From Periconia sp. R9002 (Eukaryota; Ascomycota; Dothideomycetes; Pleosporales; Periconiaceae), in the NCBI GenBank assembly GCA_023627715.1, contig JAMAHW010000020.1, positions 62,001 through 126,000 on the forward strand: DNA of 64,000 nt. The letters run 5' to 3'. Position 1 is the first letter of the stretch; every line of letters begins with the position of its first letter. Of this stretch, positions 21,735-33,757 are shown one piece after another. The translations under genes and the position numbers were made by a program. The notes below the pieces were generated by a model. The model was not told the DNA's origin, ran no database searches, and worked only from the letters and a program-made list of their open reading frames with translations.

Positions 21735-22189
21735 AGAGGCAAAAGTTCCTGGGAAGGCGGAATTGGCCGTAAAGCGTTCTCAAGGTGGGCCCGACGTAGT
21801 GCGTACATTTGATGGGATTGTATCGAGTACATTCATACATAGTCAACGTGAGACCCCAAGTAGAATATACGTAATCTCGAGGTACTCATTCGGCAACTTT
21901 GTACGCCCAAATGTGTTAAACTCGGTGCAAAAATTCAAAAGGGATTCTTCCTCATATCATGCACCTAGTGAAATGGGTGGTGTAGAATGAAACGAGATGT
22001 ATGATGCGATGCCCACATGCAGGTGTAGAGTCGAGCGCCATCACGTGCCCTTATCGATTAAATTTTGAAATCTTGGCATCCCACCACAGCGTCCGCGATC
22101 ACCCTTCACAAAGTCCACATTCTCAACCGCTTTGAAGCCTCTTCCGCCCTCTTCAGCCCCCAGGCATATTCCGCCACGACAAATTCAAT
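21735..22189. promoter_or_regulatory. Upstream region of the eIF3m gene
   Basis: A 455-bp spacer. ATCACGTG sits at 22040-22047, about 145 bp before the start codon, the same core seen upstream of PUP3 and PRP28. Confidence 0.5.
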
Positions 22190-23557
22190 ATGCCCGGCCC
22201 CACGACCACGCTTCTTATCGAGGGCAGCTTCGAGGAGCTTGCCGACGAGCTCGCACAATACATCGACAACCTCAAAAAATCCCACGGCGAGGAGGACTCC
22301 AATATTCAAGCCGAGACCGCGGCTCACTTAAAAGAGAAGCAGAAGGATGAGGTACTCAAAAAGCTCATTATGGGCAGCCAGGCGCTCAACCAGGCACCGG
22401 AGAAGGGTAGGTTCACCTGAGAGTCATAATAAAATGAGGGGCTAACAGTGCCATGTACAGAGTTCATAGCGGCATACAACCTCCTCATCCATCTCGTACG
22501 GCAATCGCCTAACCTTCCCATGTTCCTTCCTAAGATTTGCGCTCACCTGAGCGCTCCTATAACATCTTCCCCTCAAAATGGCGGTGGTCTGGCTTTGTCT
22601 GTTCTCGGCACGGTTTTCAACACACTTCCCCAGGACCACGCTGAGATGCGCTTCCACATTTTGCTAGCTGTTCTACGTGTTATTAGGGCCACATCCAACT
22701 TCGAAACACTACGACCACAATTGAAGCAGTTGGACCAGTGGCTGGAGGAATGGGACATGGAAGAGGCCGAGGACCGCAAACTGTACCTGGCTGTGAGCGA
22801 CGTGGCGGCAGACGCAGGAGAGGATGAGCAGGCCTACACATATCTCCTCCGTGCCCTGCGAACTTTCCCCTCCGAGGAAGTTTCGTCGACAGAGGCCCGC
22901 GAATTGTCTCTGCGTGCGCTCAAATCCGCCCTCACACACCCCAGACATTTCGACTTCCAGGACCTCACCGACCTCGACTCAATCCAGGCCCTCAGGAACA
23001 CCGACCCGATATACTTCCAGCTTCTCGAAATCTTCAACTCGGATTTGTTGGACGACTACAATGACTTCAAGGACGAGCACGAGGGGTGGGTAGAGGAGTC
23101 AGGCTTGGACGGCAACGCGTTGAACCGCAAGATGCGGTTACTTACTCTCGCGTCGATAGCCGCGTCAAGCGGTCAGTCGAGATCACTGCCGTACGCAAGC
23201 ATCGCCAAGGCACTCCAGATCCCTTCCGAGGACGTCGAGATGTGGGTTATCGATGTGATCCGCGCGGGTCTTGTGGAGGGAAAGCTTAGCCAGTTGAACC
23301 AGACGTTCCTCATCCACCGCTCCACGTATCGTGTGTTTGGTGACAACCAATGGAGGGAAGTATCCTCGCGACTGGATATGTGGCGGAACAGCTTGCAGGG
23401 CGTGCTGCAAGTGATCCAGCAGGAGAAGCAGCGATTCATAGAGGAGAAGGAGCATGAAGCGAACAAGGTGGAGCAAAAGCTAGAGCAGGCGCAGCGAGGA
23501 GGAAGACGCGACAACAAGCCCAAGCAGAGGCCCATGATTGACGACGAGATGGACTAG
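22190..23557 (+). CDS. Translation initiation factor eIF3 subunit m
   Basis: Two exons, 22190-22406 and 22461-23557, give 437 residues. The intron is 54 nt (GTAGGT..CAG), phase 1, and the join reads EKEFIAAYNLLIHLVRQ. The N-terminal half is helical repeat sequence (LAVSDVAADAGEDEQAYTYL). A PCI domain occupies roughly residues 260-380, including KMRLLTLASIA, LPYASIAKALQIPSEDVE and LVEGKLSQLNQTFLIHRSTY. The C-terminal tail is Lys/Glu/Gln-rich and ends KPKQRPMIDDEMD. It is a subunit of the eIF3 complex that promotes 43S assembly on mRNA in the cytosol. A CSN7-type PCI protein is the main alternative, but length and C-terminus favour eIF3m. Confidence 0.94.
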
Positions 23558-23860
23558 ATGTTGGAACCAGGGGGAGGTTTGCTTTGTTTTCCTTGTACTC
23601 TTCGCCGAAATGAATAGGGTTGTGAGCGACATGCATTCAGAGGCTTTTTTCGGGTAATGAATGGGACAGACAAGGCGAAGCGGCCTTCGTGCTGCACTTT
23701 GCATACGATAGAAAATGCGATCAAGAGCTTCTGAACACGATATATGTATTTGGATATTTGAACTATGTCTGCTAGCTGCCCACCAAACGCGCCAATTCTA
23801 AGAACACGCAAAAGCGCTACGACGCCGTCTATAAATACTACCTTTTTGATTTCTCGTTGT
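23558..23860. other. Convergent 3' spacer eIF3m/URA6
   Basis: A 303-bp gap between two converging genes, expected to hold both terminators. No repeat or other structure is seen. Confidence 0.4.
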
Positions 23861-24604
<744 letters not shown>

Positions 24605-24626
24605 TTACGACAAGAAAGCTATGCTT

Positions 24627-24929
24627 TTAGGGACGACTAGGCGAATGACCGGGTACAGGACCTTTAGGCTTGTATTCTCCCTTACGTTGATCGACAATCT
24701 TCTTGAAACCGTAGGTGCCTGCGGTGAAGATGAAAACAAAAGGCCAGACCTTGAGCGGGGACTTGGAGGGGGGTGAGCTGGTGTGGGACGGAGGTTCGTT
24801 GGGACCTGTAGGCTCGCCGGGCTGGCGAAGGCGGGAGGCGAGTTTAGAGGAGGTGGTGAATTGGCGGTGCGAGGCGGTGGAGCGGACGATGGAGCTGCGG
24901 GGCAGGTGCTTCAGGGCTGCGATAGACAT
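24627..24929 (-). CDS. Small mitochondrial-type single-span membrane protein
   Basis: One exon, 100 residues. The N-terminal 35 residues are rich in Arg, Ser and Ala without acidic residues (RSTASHRQFTTSSKLASRLR), typical of a mitochondrial presequence. A Pro/Ser-rich linker follows. One hydrophobic segment, VWPFVFIFTAGTYGF, leads to a basic tail KKIVDQRKGEYKPKGP. It is probably an inner-membrane protein of the small fungal assembly-factor type, but I do not recognise the family. An in-frame ATG at 24977 would add 16 residues; the 24929 start is preferred because it begins the presequence. Confidence 0.7.
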   Translation of the reverse strand: MSIAALKHLPRSSIVRSTASHRQFTTSSKLASRLRQPGEPTGPNEPPSHTSSPPSKSPLKVWPFVFIFTAGTYGFKKIVDQRKGEYKPKGPVPGHSPSRP

Positions 24930-25357
24930 GCTGAGGCTCCTTTCATGGGTTATGACGATGTGGGCATGGTGGTTCATGCAGGCGCTCTTTTGCGATTGCC
25001 GCCATACCATTTGCAGATTAGCGCGGCGGTGTTGAGCGGTGGTGTATATAACTTGAGCACCTTCACTTACCAACTTGATCTTATTGTGTTCCTATTATCT
25101 TGTCAGCCGGCAATAGGAATCAAACGATTCAATGCCATTACTTTGATGCTACTGCTAACATGCTACTAACCCGATCCCATAATGATCTCATCAGATTGAC
25201 ACACACCCACCATTGCTCTGCAACATCCCAGCAAACAGTGCGACCTTTCTCTCGATCTCTCATTTTTCTTTTCACTTGTCTCGTTTCAATTACTGGAGGC
25301 TGAACGCCAGATTTACCTACGCAGCCAATACAGTTGTCACGTTTGCCGGTTGAAGCC
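24930..25357. promoter_or_regulatory. Divergent spacer, small mitochondrial gene / F-box-like gene
   Basis: A 428-bp gap between diverging starts. No distinctive motif is seen. Confidence 0.4.
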
Positions 25358-26428
25358 ATGAGTAGCAAGCCCAACTTCCTTCACCGGAGGCCAGCCATAC
25401 CTACCAGAAAGGCACGGAAAGGGTTCCTGGACCTCCCCGGCGAGGTGAGGAACCAGATCTATCAATACTACTTCCAAGATAGCTTTCGATGCGAGATCAT
25501 GGCCGGGCAGACTACGTTTGACCAAATCACAGCACGACCTGTCCAAAACGTCAGATTGTACTTGAACCTGATGGCTGCTCAGTCGAGAGCGAAGCCCGAT
25601 TTTCAACCACGCCCAGAGTCTATCCAAGCTCCTGCAAAAAGGATCCGTGTATCGAGACGTCTAGGTGACCGCAATCAACGCGTGCAGGGTGAAACCACCA
25701 AATGGTCGACTTCACTCTGCCCCCTCATTCTCGTATGCAAGTCTGTACACACTGAAACCATCCCACTCTTGTATCGCAACACCACTTTTGTGTTTGACGC
25801 CCCGAAACGGATGTCCAAGTTTCTCAGCATTGTTCCGAGGAAATACCTCGCCTACGTCACAAAGCTGGAGCTTCAGTACTTGCCATACCTCGAACCAAAA
25901 ATGAGGTTTGAGGGCAAGAACTTCACAAAAGCACATCATGAAGCTTGGGTTCGCGCGTGCAAGGCCTTGTCCAAGAATTTGGTCAATCTACAGGAGCTTA
26001 CGCTTTTGATCTATGGTAGCCATGCCAAGAGGTACTTCGATCTTCGTCAAGACGGTAACAAACACCATTCGAAAAAAAAGTCCGCTTGAATGATATATAT
26101 CTGACTTTGTGTTCTAGTCGTTACCCCATTCTTACAATTCCGCCGGCTTTCAGGCTGCAACGTGTCCGGTCAACAAGAGAGGGAAGCTGCAACTCTCAAA
26201 ACAGTCAAGGTCGACTTCACTACGTGGTGGTCTCGCGGTTTGACGTATGACGGAAATCAGCCCCTGGTGGACGCTTCGAAGGCGCTTCACAGATTATACG
26301 GCAAAGCCATTGGGAAAGCTATTCTCGGGGCCACGGAGAATGAGGCTATGGCTGAGCTTCTCGAGGCCTGGGAGGGAAAGTATGCGATGTGGAGGCATCA
26401 TTTAGATTACTTGCCAACGGGATGGTGA
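25358..26428 (+). CDS. F-box-like hypothetical protein
   Basis: Two exons, 25358-26054 and 26118-26428, give 335 residues. The 63-nt intron (GTAACA..TAG) is phase 1. The motif GFLDLPGEVRNQIYQYYFQ near residue 22 resembles the F-box-like/2EXR start of a large ascomycete family. CPLILVCKSVHTETIPLLYRNTTF continues the usual pattern of these proteins, and LPPEVR-type openings are characteristic. The second half (KYLAYVTKLELQYLPYLEP, NLQELTLLIYG) suggests short leucine-rich repeats. The role is unknown; substrate recognition in ubiquitin ligation is only an inference. Dispersed repeat copy B lies 125 bp after its stop codon. Confidence 0.82.
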
Positions 26429-27779
26429 GTTTTAATATCCAGTGAAGCTATTGGGTTGAAGGTGGAAAACGAGGCACTGAGCTATGCATGAAATTGAATT
26501 TGATCCTCACAGAGTATTGCTACCTGGGTAACTGAGCTATGCATATGTTGAACTCCAGGTACAGAGTCGTTTGGTACCGAGACACCACGTGGTGTGGCGT
26601 ATTGAGACACTGATAATGTACTGTAACCACCCTAGTTACATTTAACTAACTTTGTACCCGCGATATAGGTATTAGCTGGGCTTGAAACAGGGTCTCAATC
26701 GTACTTTTAAATACTGTTAAACAATCTCTTAACGTAGCTTCCACCGGCGTTCCACAGGCGTTCAACGTACGATCTGGACTTTGATTCTTGTCGCCCAGCA
26801 ATCCCACCTTTATAGGGTGTTTCAAACCCCATAATGTACACATCACCAGAGCATTTCCGAGGGATTTTTTATAGTTGGTAGATATTGTGTGTTCGTGGAG
26901 GTTACTTAGGGTACCCGTCATGTAGTTCCCCAAGAACCAAACATAGACACATCATCGCCTCCCCACACGTTTGAAACCTGCCCGCTGACGCTGCGCGCCT
27001 TTACTTTTATATGTATGCATGTGATGCCACAATATTTTTTATTCAAGGAAAAAGAAACAGACAGTTTAGCCAATGGCGGTGTCATTACAACAGAATTCGA
27101 CGTTTCAGGCGTGTCGGATTATATGGGTAATGATGGTTGAGGGCAATAACAGTGCCGCTATAGGTGAAATCAGGTGGGCGAGGGCATGTGACTGGGGTAA
27201 TCACCGACAGACTAACATGTCTGGACAAGCTAAACAGAATTGCTGGACCTGAAATCCAACGGGAGCAATGAACGTCATCCCCAAAACAATGACATATAAA
27301 GGTATCCTGATGCTAAAAATTCCACTTGCACTTTTCGTCAGGAAACCCCCATCCATCCTGACATCATCTAATCTTTTCAAGCTCCCATCATAATCAAAAG
27401 ATCCCTAGAGAAGGGAATATGCCAGACGGAATACGAGCGATATGCTCCATCGAACAATACGCTTCAGCGTCCAACCGTCATAAGAATGAATTGTGAAATT
27501 TGAAACACACGTCGCTGTACACATTCGTCGCCGTGCACATTCTGTTTTTTGTACCATGAACCCAAAGCGGCAGAGTTACATACGTCCAAGAATATAAGGA
27601 TTTCTCTCATGGGTTCCAGGTATGGTACCACGTCCATGTATAGTGGAATTTCACGGAAGCAGGGGTTTCTTCGAAGCGGTTTAACACCATAAAACTTTTG
27701 CTTGAAAGTTTTCTTCATGACCCCTCTTCATCCTGTAATTCTTCCCTTTAACGTGAGGTTTGGTCGCTTTCCTGGGTTT
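26429..27779. other. 1.35-kb spacer with dispersed repeat copy B
   Basis: This holds a pair of 14-bp direct repeats ACTGAGCTATGCAT (26476-26489 and 26531-26544) and repeat copy B (26554-26670). The minus frame at 26646-26933 runs into the repeat and has no recognisable domain. Another minus frame at 27464-27718 is equally unsupported. The right part belongs to the 3' region of velB. Confidence 0.45.
26554..26670 (+). repeat. Dispersed repeat, copy B
   Basis: 117 bp matching copy A (15479-15612) from TCCAGGTACAGAGTCG to CGATATAGGT. The sequence outside these limits differs, which defines the ends of the shared unit. The differences from A are mainly C/T and G/A, consistent with repeat-induced point mutation or ordinary decay. 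Confidence 0.75.
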
Positions 27780-29125
27780 CTAATCGTCAGCGTCATACTC
27801 AGCTTGGTTGCTAAGCTGTTTCGGGCCGTCCTTCCTGATGGGGATTTTGATTCCTTGACTAGCGAAGGCTTTGCTCAGTGGTGTGCTTTCGATAACACCG
27901 GGGAACTTTTTGGCAGAGTACACCTGGAAGGGTTCGGAAAAGCAGGTGGCAAGGACAGGTGCGCGGCCAGTGTTAAGAGTGTTGTTATTCTGCCCGCTAC
28001 CGACATCGACAAAGTTCATCTTCAAACTACGAACAAGTCAACGTAAGGTTTAGATCATGGTAAAACATGGATTGGAGACATACCGGAATACACCTTCGGT
28101 TCGGACAGACAGGTCCTGAAGCACGAACCAAAAGCCAGTAACGTTTTCAGTGTCCTTGAGCTTGAAAGCATTCACAGTAAGACTGCCTATCAGATTTCTC
28201 GTGAACATGCCGGCGGTTGAGCTGGGTGGGGGCTGGACTGGCATGGGCATTTGTACAGGCTGGGTGCCATAGGGACCTGTTGGAGCGTACGGGTAGGATT
28301 GGGGAGCCGCTGGATTGGCATAGTAACCCTGAGGAACACTAGGCGCACCAAACGGAGTAGGGCGACCGTACTGATCGAAGGGAGGTACTACAGGTCCGGT
28401 CATGTACAAGGCTGGCCGCTCGAGGGGAGGTGGATATGACGTCGTGGTGCTGCTACTGATGCTCACCGTGGGAGCGCCGCTGCTATGACGAACCAGATTC
28501 ACTTCGCGGCTGCCCTCCGAGTCCCACAGATCTACGGTAAGAACGAAGAAAGTGCTGTCGACTTCATTGGCGTCAATCTCCTTGCCAGTGGTAGCATCGC
28601 ACACAAGAAGCCTTATGCAAGGCGGAGGGGTGATGGGACGACGATCCTAATCATTGGTCAGCGTCTACCCAGAGGGTTGGGCCCATGCTGTGCAGGCAAT
28701 CAGCAGGTGGTCTTACCTTGTCTCCGAACCCGCACATACGGGCACGAACTGGCTGTTGCTCGACCCGCAGCCTGGAAGAGGGGTGGGTTAGCGACGCACG
28801 AGATGATAGCGGAAGCCGAGGTGGAACCACAAGCAGTAACAGGAGAGGAACACAAGAAGACAAACCTGTAAACCCTGCCATTCTTGCTGCCGACGTATGG
28901 CTGCAGATGGCTCACGGGAGCGGGAGGAGCAGCGGTGGCGGCATAGACAGACGGAGGGGGTTGGGATGGGAGAGGATTCATGGCAGCAGGGTCGTGGACT
29001 GGTGGCAGAGAGGGTAGCGTCTGAGGATGCTCCAGCTTGGGTTGTGTAACGGCGGAGGAATGAGAGTGGGAGTGGGTGGGAGGCTGGGCGGGCACTGGAT
29101 ACTGAGAGTTTGGTCGCGAGTACAT
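27780..29125 (-). CDS. velB: Velvet complex subunit B (VelB)
   Basis: Four exons: 29125-28866, 28771-28717, 28646-28084 and 28026-27780, for 374 residues. Residues 1-80 are Pro/Ser/His-rich. The velvet domain starts at [20 protein letters not shown], continues with [19 protein letters not shown] and [20 protein letters not shown], and is interrupted after REVNLVRHS by a Pro/Tyr/Gly-rich insertion of about 100 residues. It resumes with [39 protein letters not shown] and [21 protein letters not shown] split velvet domain is the hallmark of VelB. VelB pairs with VeA (with LaeA) in the nucleus and with VosA, controlling light-dependent development, sporulation and secondary metabolism. Exon 2 is 55 nt. 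Splice junctions fall at FGDK/DRR and VFR/LKM and restore perfect motifs. Confidence 0.96.
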
Positions 29126-30127
29126 GTCGGTAAAGAGAGGAAGGAAAGAAGGCGAGGTGCGTGTGGATATAAGAGTGATTGCGGAAGTAGATTGAGATGC
29201 CGGCGGAGGAAGGAAGGAGGCTGCGCGTGTGTGTATATATGTGGGTATAATAAAAGAGGATGCAGTATGTATGTTAAGAGTGATGTAGTGGATTTGTTCA
29301 ATTCAGTGGCATTGTCTTTGTAACTGGGGGCGGAAGACTGGAGCTCAACAGAAGAGCGAGAAGCAGTGGGCAGGGAAGCTCCGGTGCACTGGAGGGGTAT
29401 GGTACGGGACCACAAGGTGCGGGTCGCTAAAGCTTAAATGCCAGTTCCTGCTACACAGCATAGGTCGAGGCTTTGAATGTTGATGCGCGCGCAGAGTAGG
29501 TAGAGTCGTGACTCTGCGAAGCTGGTGGACGTCACCACTCACTCAGGCCCTCAATCACAAGCTCGCGAGGGGAGGATGGCCCACTGGGAGAGACGCTATT
29601 TGTTTTCACGAGGCAGACAGTGCAGGCAGACAGGCAGTGCAGGCGGCGCAGTCGTCAAGAATGAATAAGTAGGTATATGAGATAGATGGATGAATTGGGC
29701 CGTCGATGGTAGATGGTGGTGGATGAATTGTGGGGAAAGAGCGAGCTTCGATTGACTCGACCAGACTCGACCAGCCTCACGTGACCTGTCCTTCTCTACC
29801 CAACATCATCAATGGATCCATCACACATAAAAGCTGAGTTTTACCCGTTGCGAGTCTTTACAGGCCTCGAATCCAGTAGAGAAGAACGCATGGCATGAAT
29901 AAGTCGAGAAGTAACATTACATACATGTACAGACTAGCACCTACAAAGTCAACAAGAACAGCCTGCCGGGTGAACTGGTTACTTCCGCTCACTTGCATAT
30001 CTACATATTCAGATCGTTCCTATTACGCAGGCATTAGCATCAGATAAGATAATAGGAAATGAGCATGGATCAAATGGTTCAGTTTCTTACGCCTGCTACA
30101 TGACACAGCGATCTGATCTGCCCTCAC
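29126..30127. promoter_or_regulatory. Upstream region of velB
   Basis: About 1 kb between velB and the 3' end of the HCNGP-like gene, both on the minus strand. It contains short tandem motifs: GCAGGCAGACAGGCAGTGCA near 29625-29645 and repeated CGACTCGACCAG units near 29755-29776. A TCACGTGA box follows the latter. A long promoter is usual for velvet regulators; the motifs are noted without assigned factors. Confidence 0.45.
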
Positions 30128-30885
30128 TCAGTCTGCTCCTTTCCTTTTCCGGGAGTTTTGAGCCCCTTCCTGCCCTGCTCTAACAGACAGTGTACTCTTT
30201 GAATTTGATGACCTTGAATTTGCTGGTACGAAAGACACTGGTCCCCTGTTCGCATTGCCTTTCATCTTCTTCTGCGCTGCATTGAGTTCGTCGCCATAAG
30301 CCCATGAGGGCCATATCACCGGAACTCCAATCTCTTCTGGCAGCACGGAAGCATACTGATCGACTTCGCTGATGCCAGCAAAGCCATTGAGCTTCTGGAG
30401 ATGGTTTGGATCCCGAAGCACTGACGAAGTTTCCAATCTACTGTTGAAATGCTGGCCCTTCTTCTTCAATTCCAGAAACTGCGAGAACTTCTTAGTGGCC
30501 TTTTGCGGTGGTGATCCTGGAGGTGAAGGCGGTATATCCCAGTTTGGAATGATGGGCAGAGTGAGGTTTTGAATAGCCAGACGGTTCGACGTGTATGGAG
30601 ATCCAGGCGGAATGTTATCTCCCGAAGAATCTTGCTCATTATCTAATGGAATGGAAGGTCCTTGTGATGGTCCATCCGCAGGGCCCGGGGGAAGCACGTC
30701 CTCTTTGGTTGGCGCTGGTGTAGACGTTGTTGCAGGTGCGATTGCTGTAGCAGAAGATTTGGCCAACTTGATATTAGTAGCTATCCAGTCGCGTCCTCGT
30801 GGAACCAATTTACGTGACAAACCTCAGGCTCTATTGGCACCACTGATTCCTCCTCATCACTGCTTTCGTAATTTATTCCAAGCAT
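30128..30885 (-). CDS. HCNGP-like (SAP30BP family) protein
   Basis: Two exons, 30885-30823 and 30766-30128, give 233 residues. The 56-nt intron contains the branch site TACTAAT and ends CAAG, in phase 0. The N-terminus MLGINYESSDEEES is the family opening. The conserved core is FSQFLELKKKGQHFNSRLET, SVLRDPNHLQKLNGFAGISE and DQYASVLPEEIGVP, typical of HCNGP domains, between Pro/Ser-rich and basic flanks (SRKRKG). Human SAP30BP/HCNGP is nuclear and linked to transcription repression and splicing. The same role in fungi is inferred. It is divergent from PRE4. Confidence 0.88.
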
Positions 30886-31110
30886 GTTTGCAGACTTGGA
30901 CTGGTCCGTCTGGTAGATTTGTTGCAGGGCAGGGTAAAGTAATGGAAGGAGCTTGGGCCTTGATGCCAAGAATCACCCGCAACTGCACTGCGCGTTCAAG
31001 CTGCCTAGGGAATCTCCGCACTTCCATCTCCAACTGCACATCTCGACCCCACCGCCAGCTTTCTATTTACCTTCTACTCCCCAAAGCTTTACCAGAAATT
31101 CACCAGCATA
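30886..31110. promoter_or_regulatory. Divergent promoter HCNGP-like/PRE4
   Basis: A 225-bp spacer between start codons pointing apart. Pyrimidine-rich tracts precede PRE4. No GGTGGCAAA element is visible. Confidence 0.55.
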
Positions 31111-31999
31111 ATGAACCACCTTCCGCAAGCTTGGGGCCGTGTAAGTCCGCTCGCTCATGATATACAACAGCATGACTGATCATCAGCTAGCCTAGAGACG
31201 ATGTATATGGCGCCTACGATAACTCTCATTTCCAAACCTCCGGCCCAAATCAGCATACACAGAGTCCTATTGTGACGGGTACCTCCGTTGTTGCAGCCAA
31301 ATTTAAAGATGGCGTGGTGATTGCCGCGGACAACTTGGGTATGACGAGAAGCAATAGCGTTGGGATCGGATGGACAGCTGACGAGATGTTATAGCATCGT
31401 ACGGTTCGCTTGCCCGATTCACAGATGTAAAACGTCTACGGAAATTCAACGAGAACGTGGTTGTCGGCTTCGGTGGTGATGTCTCAGATATGCAATATCT
31501 TGACCGTCTACTCAACTCGCTCGATATCCGCGAAAACTACTCCTCCGCCGGAAACCCCCTCAACGCGAAGAACCTACACACGTACCTTGCAAAAGTTATG
31601 TATAAGCGACGGTCCGACTTCAATCCCCTGTGGAACCACCTTTTGATTGCGGGACTAGATGGAGAGGCAAAGCCATTCCTTGCAAGCGCTGATCTCCTGG
31701 GTACCACTTTCTCATCACCCACACTTGCCACGGGCTTTGGCGCACATCTTGCACAGCCGATAATGAGGAGGACGATTCCCGATGAGGCTTCCGTTGAGAA
31801 CGTAAGCAAAGATGAGGCGGTGAAGTTGGTCAAGGAGTGCATGAAGGTACTCTTCTACAGAGACGCTAGGAGTATGGACAAGTACTCAATTGCAGTCATC
31901 ACAAAGGATGGCGTTGAGTTGAGCGAGAACGAGAGGCTGGAGAACCAGAGCTGGGCATTCGCGGAGCAAATTAGAGGTTACGGCACGCAGACCGCGTAG
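31111..31999 (+). CDS. PRE4: 20S proteasome subunit beta7 (PSMB4/Pre4)
   Basis: Three exons, 31111-31140, 31191-31338 and 31395-31999, give 260 residues. Introns of 50 and 56 nt keep frame. Processing would occur near [20 protein letters not shown], which matches the mature start of beta7. [20 protein letters not shown] and [19 protein letters not shown] follow. The C-terminal part ([20 protein letters not shown]) agrees with the family, whose tail clamps the two half-proteasomes. Beta7 is non-catalytic and is incorporated last, triggering dimerisation. It is the third proteasome gene of the window, 16 kb from PUP3. Confidence 0.96.
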
Positions 32000-32329
32000 A
32001 CGTCATGCAGCTACAAAACCCTCTGGCATAATGCACCTCGTCATCGCCGACTACTATGACAGGCTTGACAGGCTGAATGATATACATGAATGTACTATGT
32101 ATCAACGGCCCTCTTCTGAAAGTCTGACACCGTGCTATAATTACCCCAAAAAAATATGAATACTTCGAAAGTGAATTGCAGAATGAATGTATTGCTAATG
32201 AGTACAGTTACATGTATGTAGTAGATCCTGAAGAGCAATGAGCTCGAGTAACAGGCCAGTTCTCCACCGGTTACACCACGTCGAACGCAACCTTGTCCAC
32301 GCAAACAACAATTTTTATCACCAACATCC
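32000..32329. other. Convergent 3' spacer PRE4/GST-kappa-like
   Basis: 330 bp between converging genes, A+T-rich in the middle. No repeat is seen. Confidence 0.4.
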
Positions 32330-33394
32330 TCACAGCAATGCTCTCCACGCCTTGCCCTCAGGCCTATCTAGTCCTAGGTGATCGACCATCTGTCCCATGT
32401 GGTCCACACCCCAAAATCCCTCCGTCTCGCCTTTTGCATTCGTCGCTAAAAAACCACTCATCAGCATGTGATCCTCACTTGCATCCAGTAGTATGTAGAG
32501 AAGAAAAAAAGTGGCAGACTCACCCACGAACCAAGGCAACCCAAACGCACCCTCCTTGAACGCCAAGTCCGTATTCTCAATCAACTTCTTCTTCACGACA
32601 TCTCTCTTGGTCGCCTCCATGACCTTCTTCGCCTCCTCCTCCGATCCAAGCAGCGTCTGCACCATGGCAAACATGTTCTCCGGCTTCGTGGGCTCGTTCC
32701 ATTGGACCCAGAAGTTTTGCCAGAAGAGGGAGAGAGCTGGTTTGAGGGATTGTGGGTGCGAGAGGGAGAGCGATGTGAGCACCCGTTGGATGGCGAGGGT
32801 GAGGGGGGGAAAGCCGGGCGGAGTGTCCTTGGAGAGGGGCACGTTGAAGTAGTTTGCCCAGCGCACACGCTCGGTGTTGATCCATTTGTCTTTGTCTGTT
32901 TGGGGGTGGGTTAGTGGTGTTTTTTTGGGGTGAGGTTGGGGTTTGGTATGGTTTGACTGAGTGTTGTTTGGATTATGTATCCTTTGAAAACCACTCCAGG
33001 GAAAGGGTTGGAATGAGAATTACTCTTCAAAACCTACTCTTGATTTCAACAGGCGGTGTATTCCCACACGCATTCATCAAACCTCCGAGGAATATCGGGA
33101 CATATTCGATCTCACAATTCTTGAACACCGGGGAGTTCTACAAACGAATTAGTGTGATTCATCCAAATCTGTTCTACCATCCATCGACATAACAAGTAGC
33201 CTCGAAGAAGCCATAATATGAGTTGAATCATGCCATCAAGTTCCGCCAGTTGTCATGTACAACAAGGCCTGATGTCCGGATGGAAGGAGTTTTCTACATA
33301 TGTACATAGGGAAGCGTACCTCTAACACATGAAATGCAATGTAAACGAACGGGCTCACAATGTCGACATAGAGGGTGATTTTTGGGTTTGGCAT
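32330..33394 (-). CDS. DsbA/GST-kappa-class thioredoxin-fold protein
   Basis: Four exons: 33394-33320, 33137-33038, 32895-32524 and 32445-32330, for 220 residues. The N-terminus MPNPKITLYVDIVSPFVYIA matches the first strand of GST kappa and 2-hydroxychromene-2-carboxylate isomerase, where SPF/SPY holds the glutathione-binding Ser. Then come YVPIFLGGLMNACGNTPP and KWINTERVRWANYFNVPL. The C-terminal block LPWFVATNAKGETEGFWGVD is restored by the last splice. It is likely a mitochondrial or peroxisomal glutathione transferase or isomerase. The last intron (32523-32446) is 78 nt, a multiple of three, and free of stops, so retention would insert 26 residues; the spliced form fits the family better. 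Confidence 0.88.
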
Positions 33395-33757
33395 CGTGAA
33401 AATTACTGCCGAGTAGTCTTTTCTGGCGTTTTTTTCTAAGCTTTGGTCTTCACGTTCGATGAAGAGGTAGTTGAGTTATGTAGTAGCTACTTAGTAGTTA
33501 TTAGAGCTGCATCTTAATAGGTCACGGCAGCCGAACCGAGGCTATTCCACACCGGATAACGGTGGCTGTGAATCCGCATACCGGAAATATATATAGTGTA
33601 ACAGTAATGGTACCGTGATTAAACCAGTCAAATAATCCACTGTTGATGCAATTCCAATCTTTGGGCTGAGAGTTTCCCACATAGCTGTCAATTAATCGTA
33701 TGCGGGTCTATGCTATGACAAATGCGATCTGGACAGGGTAGTGGCCTCGCAGACAGA
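33395..33757. promoter_or_regulatory. Upstream region of GST-kappa-like gene
   Basis: A 363-bp spacer between two minus-strand genes, A+T-rich with TATATATAG near 33590. It must carry the SAD1 terminator and the promoter of the GST-kappa-like gene. Confidence 0.4.

Noticed and set aside
26646..26933. 95-codon minus-strand frame next to repeat B
   Set aside because: Its end is made of the dispersed repeat and the remainder has no recognisable family. It is possibly a fragment of the same element, but that cannot be shown.
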